Shown here piece after piece: positions 62,445 through 64,000 of a stretch of 64,000 nt of DNA. Under the pieces are notes generated by a model, which saw only the letters and a list, made by a program, of their open reading frames with translations, did not search any database and was not told where the DNA came from. The position numbers and the translations under genes are program-made. The DNA comes from Cutibacterium sp. (GTDB lineage Bacteria; Actinomycetota; Actinomycetes; Propionibacteriales; Propionibacteriaceae): NCBI RefSeq assembly GCF_030525615.1, contig NZ_JAUNEJ010000004.1, positions 62,001 to 126,000 of the forward strand, in the 5' to 3' direction. Within the stretch, counting starts at the first letter, position 1; each line of letters begins with the position of its first letter.

Positions 62445-63098
62445 TCAGCGGTGAGTGTTCGTCAATTCATCGGTCGAGGCAATGGCGTTGACGGCCGCTA
62501 CCGCGATCGCTGAACCACCGCGTCGTCCCAGCAAAGTGAGGTAGTCCAGACCCAGGGTGGAATCGACGAGGGCCTGCTTAGATTCTGTCGCGCCAACAAA
62601 CCCGACGGGGATTCCGACGACAGCTGACGGACGAGCCCCGGTCTCCTCGCACACCTCGAGAACGCGGTACAACGCGGTGGGGGCGTTGCCGATGGCGACG
62701 ATGGCCCCGTCCAGCTTGCCCTCTTCGGCCCATAGATCCACGGCGGCGCAGGTCTTGGTCGTATTCCTGGCCTTTGCAATGTCGGCCAGCCGTGGGTCCT
62801 TGATGTAGCAGATGGTCTCGTTGTCACGGGGCAGGCGGGAACGGATGATTCCGGTGGCCGTCATGGAGGAGTCACACAGAATCGGGGCACCCTCACCCAG
62901 CGCCCTGCGAGCCGCCGCTACCACACCCGGGGTGAAGGCGATGTCGCCAGCGATGGCGGGATCTGCGGCAGCGTGAATCATCCGGACGACGACCCCTTCG
63001 ACATCGGCTGGGAATCGGTCCAAGTCCGCCTCGGAGCGAATAATGCGGAAGGACTCGCGGTAGATGTCAGATCCGTTGTTGAGGTACTCGTGGACCAC
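62445..63098 (-). CDS. cbiC: Precorrin-8X/cobalt-precorrin-8 methylmutase
   Basis: Moves a methyl group from C11 to C12. About 217 residues. The catalytic His is in VVVRMIHAAADPAIAGD; ILCDSSMTATGIIRSRLP and VAIGNAPTALYRVLEVCEE are typical, as is VGIPVGFVGATESKQALVDS. The long open frame to 63341 runs antisense through the second riboswitch, so I place the start at GTG 63098, with AGGAG 7 bases upstream. The only corrin gene in the cluster on the minus strand, tail to tail with the unknown gene. Confidence 0.92.
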   Translation of the reverse strand: MVHEYLNNGSDIYRESFRIIRSEADLDRFPADVEGVVVRMIHAAADPAIAGDIAFTPGVVAAARRALGEGAPILCDSSMTATGIIRSRLPRDNETICYIKDPRLADIAKARNTTKTCAAVDLWAEEGKLDGAIVAIGNAPTALYRVLEVCEETGARPSAVVGIPVGFVGATESKQALVDSTLGLDYLTLLGRRGGSAIAVAAVNAIASTDELTNTHR

Positions 63099-63234
63099 GA
63101 TCGTGCTCCTGGCGTGAGAGTTCGGTTCTCCGGAAGCGTAACACCAGCCGATGACGACGCGACCAGGCGAATAGTTACTGAGGGCCACCTTAGATGAAAC
63201 CTCTGAATCCGCTGTGTTTGACTGGGTTTTGGAC

Positions 63235-63375
63235 AACTCAAGAATGCCCTGATGGCGTGGTTGAAGCCGGTGCGAATCCGGCGCGGTCCCGCCACTGTGA
63301 ACGATCCCACGCGGATCGGAAGTCAGATCTGTCGCGCACATCAGGCCTTTCCAAGACGGGACGCGGATCCCGAGA
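63235..63375 (+). promoter_or_regulatory. Cobalamin riboswitch upstream of cbiM
   Basis: The core at 63263-63300 differs from the first riboswitch by a single base (GTGCGAATCC instead of GTGAGAATCC); the box CGCGGTCCCGCCACTGTGA is identical. GTCAGATCTG near 63322 and a GGGACGCGGATCCC segment before the ribosome site complete the element. It should reduce cobalt uptake genes when cobalamin is abundant. It lies in the divergent region between cbiC and cbiM. Confidence 0.92.
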
Positions 63376-63391
63376 AAGGAGATGACACCTC

Positions 63392-64000
63392 ATGCATATC
63401 GCTGAGGGGGTTCTCTCACCGGCTGAATGCGCAGTTTGGTACGCAGCTGCTGCGCCGTTCGTTATCCATGGTGGCTACCGAGTCGTCAAGGAGGTCAAGG
63501 AGCACCCCGAGAACAAGCTGCTGCTTGCCACTGCTGGCGCTTTCACTTTCGTTCTTTCGGCCATCAAATTGCCCAGTGTTACTGGCTCGTCGTCCCACCC
63601 GACCGGAACCGGTGTCGGTGCAGCTCTGTTTAAACCCCCTGTGATGGCGTTCCTCGGAATGATCGTGCTGATCTTCCAAGCCCTGCTGCTGGCTCACGGT
63701 GGTATCTCCACCTTGGGGGCCAACACCTTCTCCATGGGTATTGCCGGGCCGTGGGCGGGCTACGCCTTCTACAAACTCACGAAGAAATTCCACGGACCCG
63801 ACGCGTTGGCGATCTTCCTGTGCATGGTGTTCGCCGACTTCGTCACCTACGTCGTGACCAGCTTCCAGCTCGCCTTCGCCTTCCCGGACCCCACCGGCGG
63901 TTTCTGGGGAGCCGTAGGCAAATTCCTTGGCATTTTTGCCATCACCCAGATCCCGCTGGCTATCGCGGAGGGTCTGGTCGGAATCCTGCTGTTCCGTTTC
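63392..64000 (+). CDS. cbiM: Cobalt ECF transporter substrate-capture component CbiM (3' end cut off)
   Basis: Membrane part of the cobalt/nickel CbiMNQO importer. 203 codons visible to the right edge. It begins MHIAEGVLSP with the conserved His2 of CbiM/NikM, whose N-terminus forms the metal site. KLPSVTGSSSHPTGTGVGA contains the second metal-site His. Several helices (LLLATAGAFTFVLSAI, GMIVLIFQALLLAHGG) follow. AAAGGAG ribosome site. The rest of the importer should follow beyond the window. Confidence 0.95.
   Translation, partial: MHIAEGVLSPAECAVWYAAAAPFVIHGGYRVVKEVKEHPENKLLLATAGAFTFVLSAIKLPSVTGSSSHPTGTGVGAALFKPPVMAFLGMIVLIFQALLLAHGGISTLGANTFSMGIAGPWAGYAFYKLTKKFHGPDALAIFLCMVFADFVTYVVTSFQLAFAFPDPTGGFWGAVGKFLGIFAITQIPLAIAEGLVGILLFRF

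Noticed and set aside
63099..63341. N-terminal extension of cbiC
   Set aside because: It would translate antisense through the second cobalamin riboswitch; a GTG with AGGAG at the right distance gives a normal start.
1..64000. CRISPR arrays, tRNA or rRNA genes
   Set aside because: No regularly spaced repeats of array type and no cloverleaf or rRNA-like sequence noticed on either strand by eye; a covariance-model scan would be needed to exclude them.

Overview
The window is a high-GC actinobacterial chromosome segment whose gene content fits Propionibacteriaceae, most likely Cutibacterium (Propionibacterium) acnes or a close relative. The identification rests on gene families and order read directly: a Nudix/SixA MutT1-like protein next to ppk, SenX3-RegX3 near phoU and gpmA, carD near ispD-ispF, and a propionibacterial-style cobalamin locus with a CbiE-CbiG-CbiH fusion. 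No database search was possible.

Layout. 1-4529: phosphate and nitrogen control (pstS cut by the left edge, a PHO-box-like repeat, mutT1-like, ppk, glnR-like). 4616-13193: housekeeping (discoidin-like membrane protein, dtd, nitrobindin-like, ygfZ-like, a lone polyprenyl sugar transferase, SDR, PTS HPr and EI, ispD-ispF). 13457-14966: an orphan PTS EIIB, a decayed ISL3 transposase and carD. 15198-21374: lipoprotein, RegX3/SenX3 divergent from phoU with three PHO-like repeats between them, a polysaccharide deacetylase, gpmA and an EIIB-EIIA pair without EIIC. 21564-27578: an accessory scar. It holds an asparaginase tail, a lipoprotein remnant, and the two ends of a type ISP-like restriction-modification gene on either side of an AT-rich restriction-modification-like module (large unknown protein, XRE regulator, C5-cytosine methyltransferase). 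27579-34750: glyA, rlmB, cysS, a DUF4032 protein and metB.

34901-38792: an eight-gene tightly packed Asp23/Gls24 envelope-stress cluster with its own sigma factor and a protein that joins an anti-sigma-like zinc motif to an Asp23-like domain. 38844-49692: carbohydrate and amino-acid catabolism: an MsmX/UgpC-type ATPase, sdaA, an unusual ROK regulator fused to a Gfo/Idh/MocA oxidoreductase behind a repeat-rich operator, a sugar ABC importer whose binding-protein gene carries an 11-G tract in the signal peptide, then tdh and kbl. 49855-52664: DedA-like protein, macro-domain protein, an internally deleted oxidoreductase and an apparently gene-free stretch.

52665-64000: anaerobic cobalamin synthesis and cobalt uptake: cobC-like, cobD, cobQ, a cobalamin riboswitch, cbiL, cbiF, cbiEGH, cbiX-sirC, an unknown gene, cbiC on the other strand, a second riboswitch and cbiM (cut by the right edge). 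The most interesting parts are the ROK-oxidoreductase fusion with its operator, the G-tract lipoprotein, the restriction-modification module nested in another restriction-modification gene, and the sigma/zinc-Asp23 cluster.
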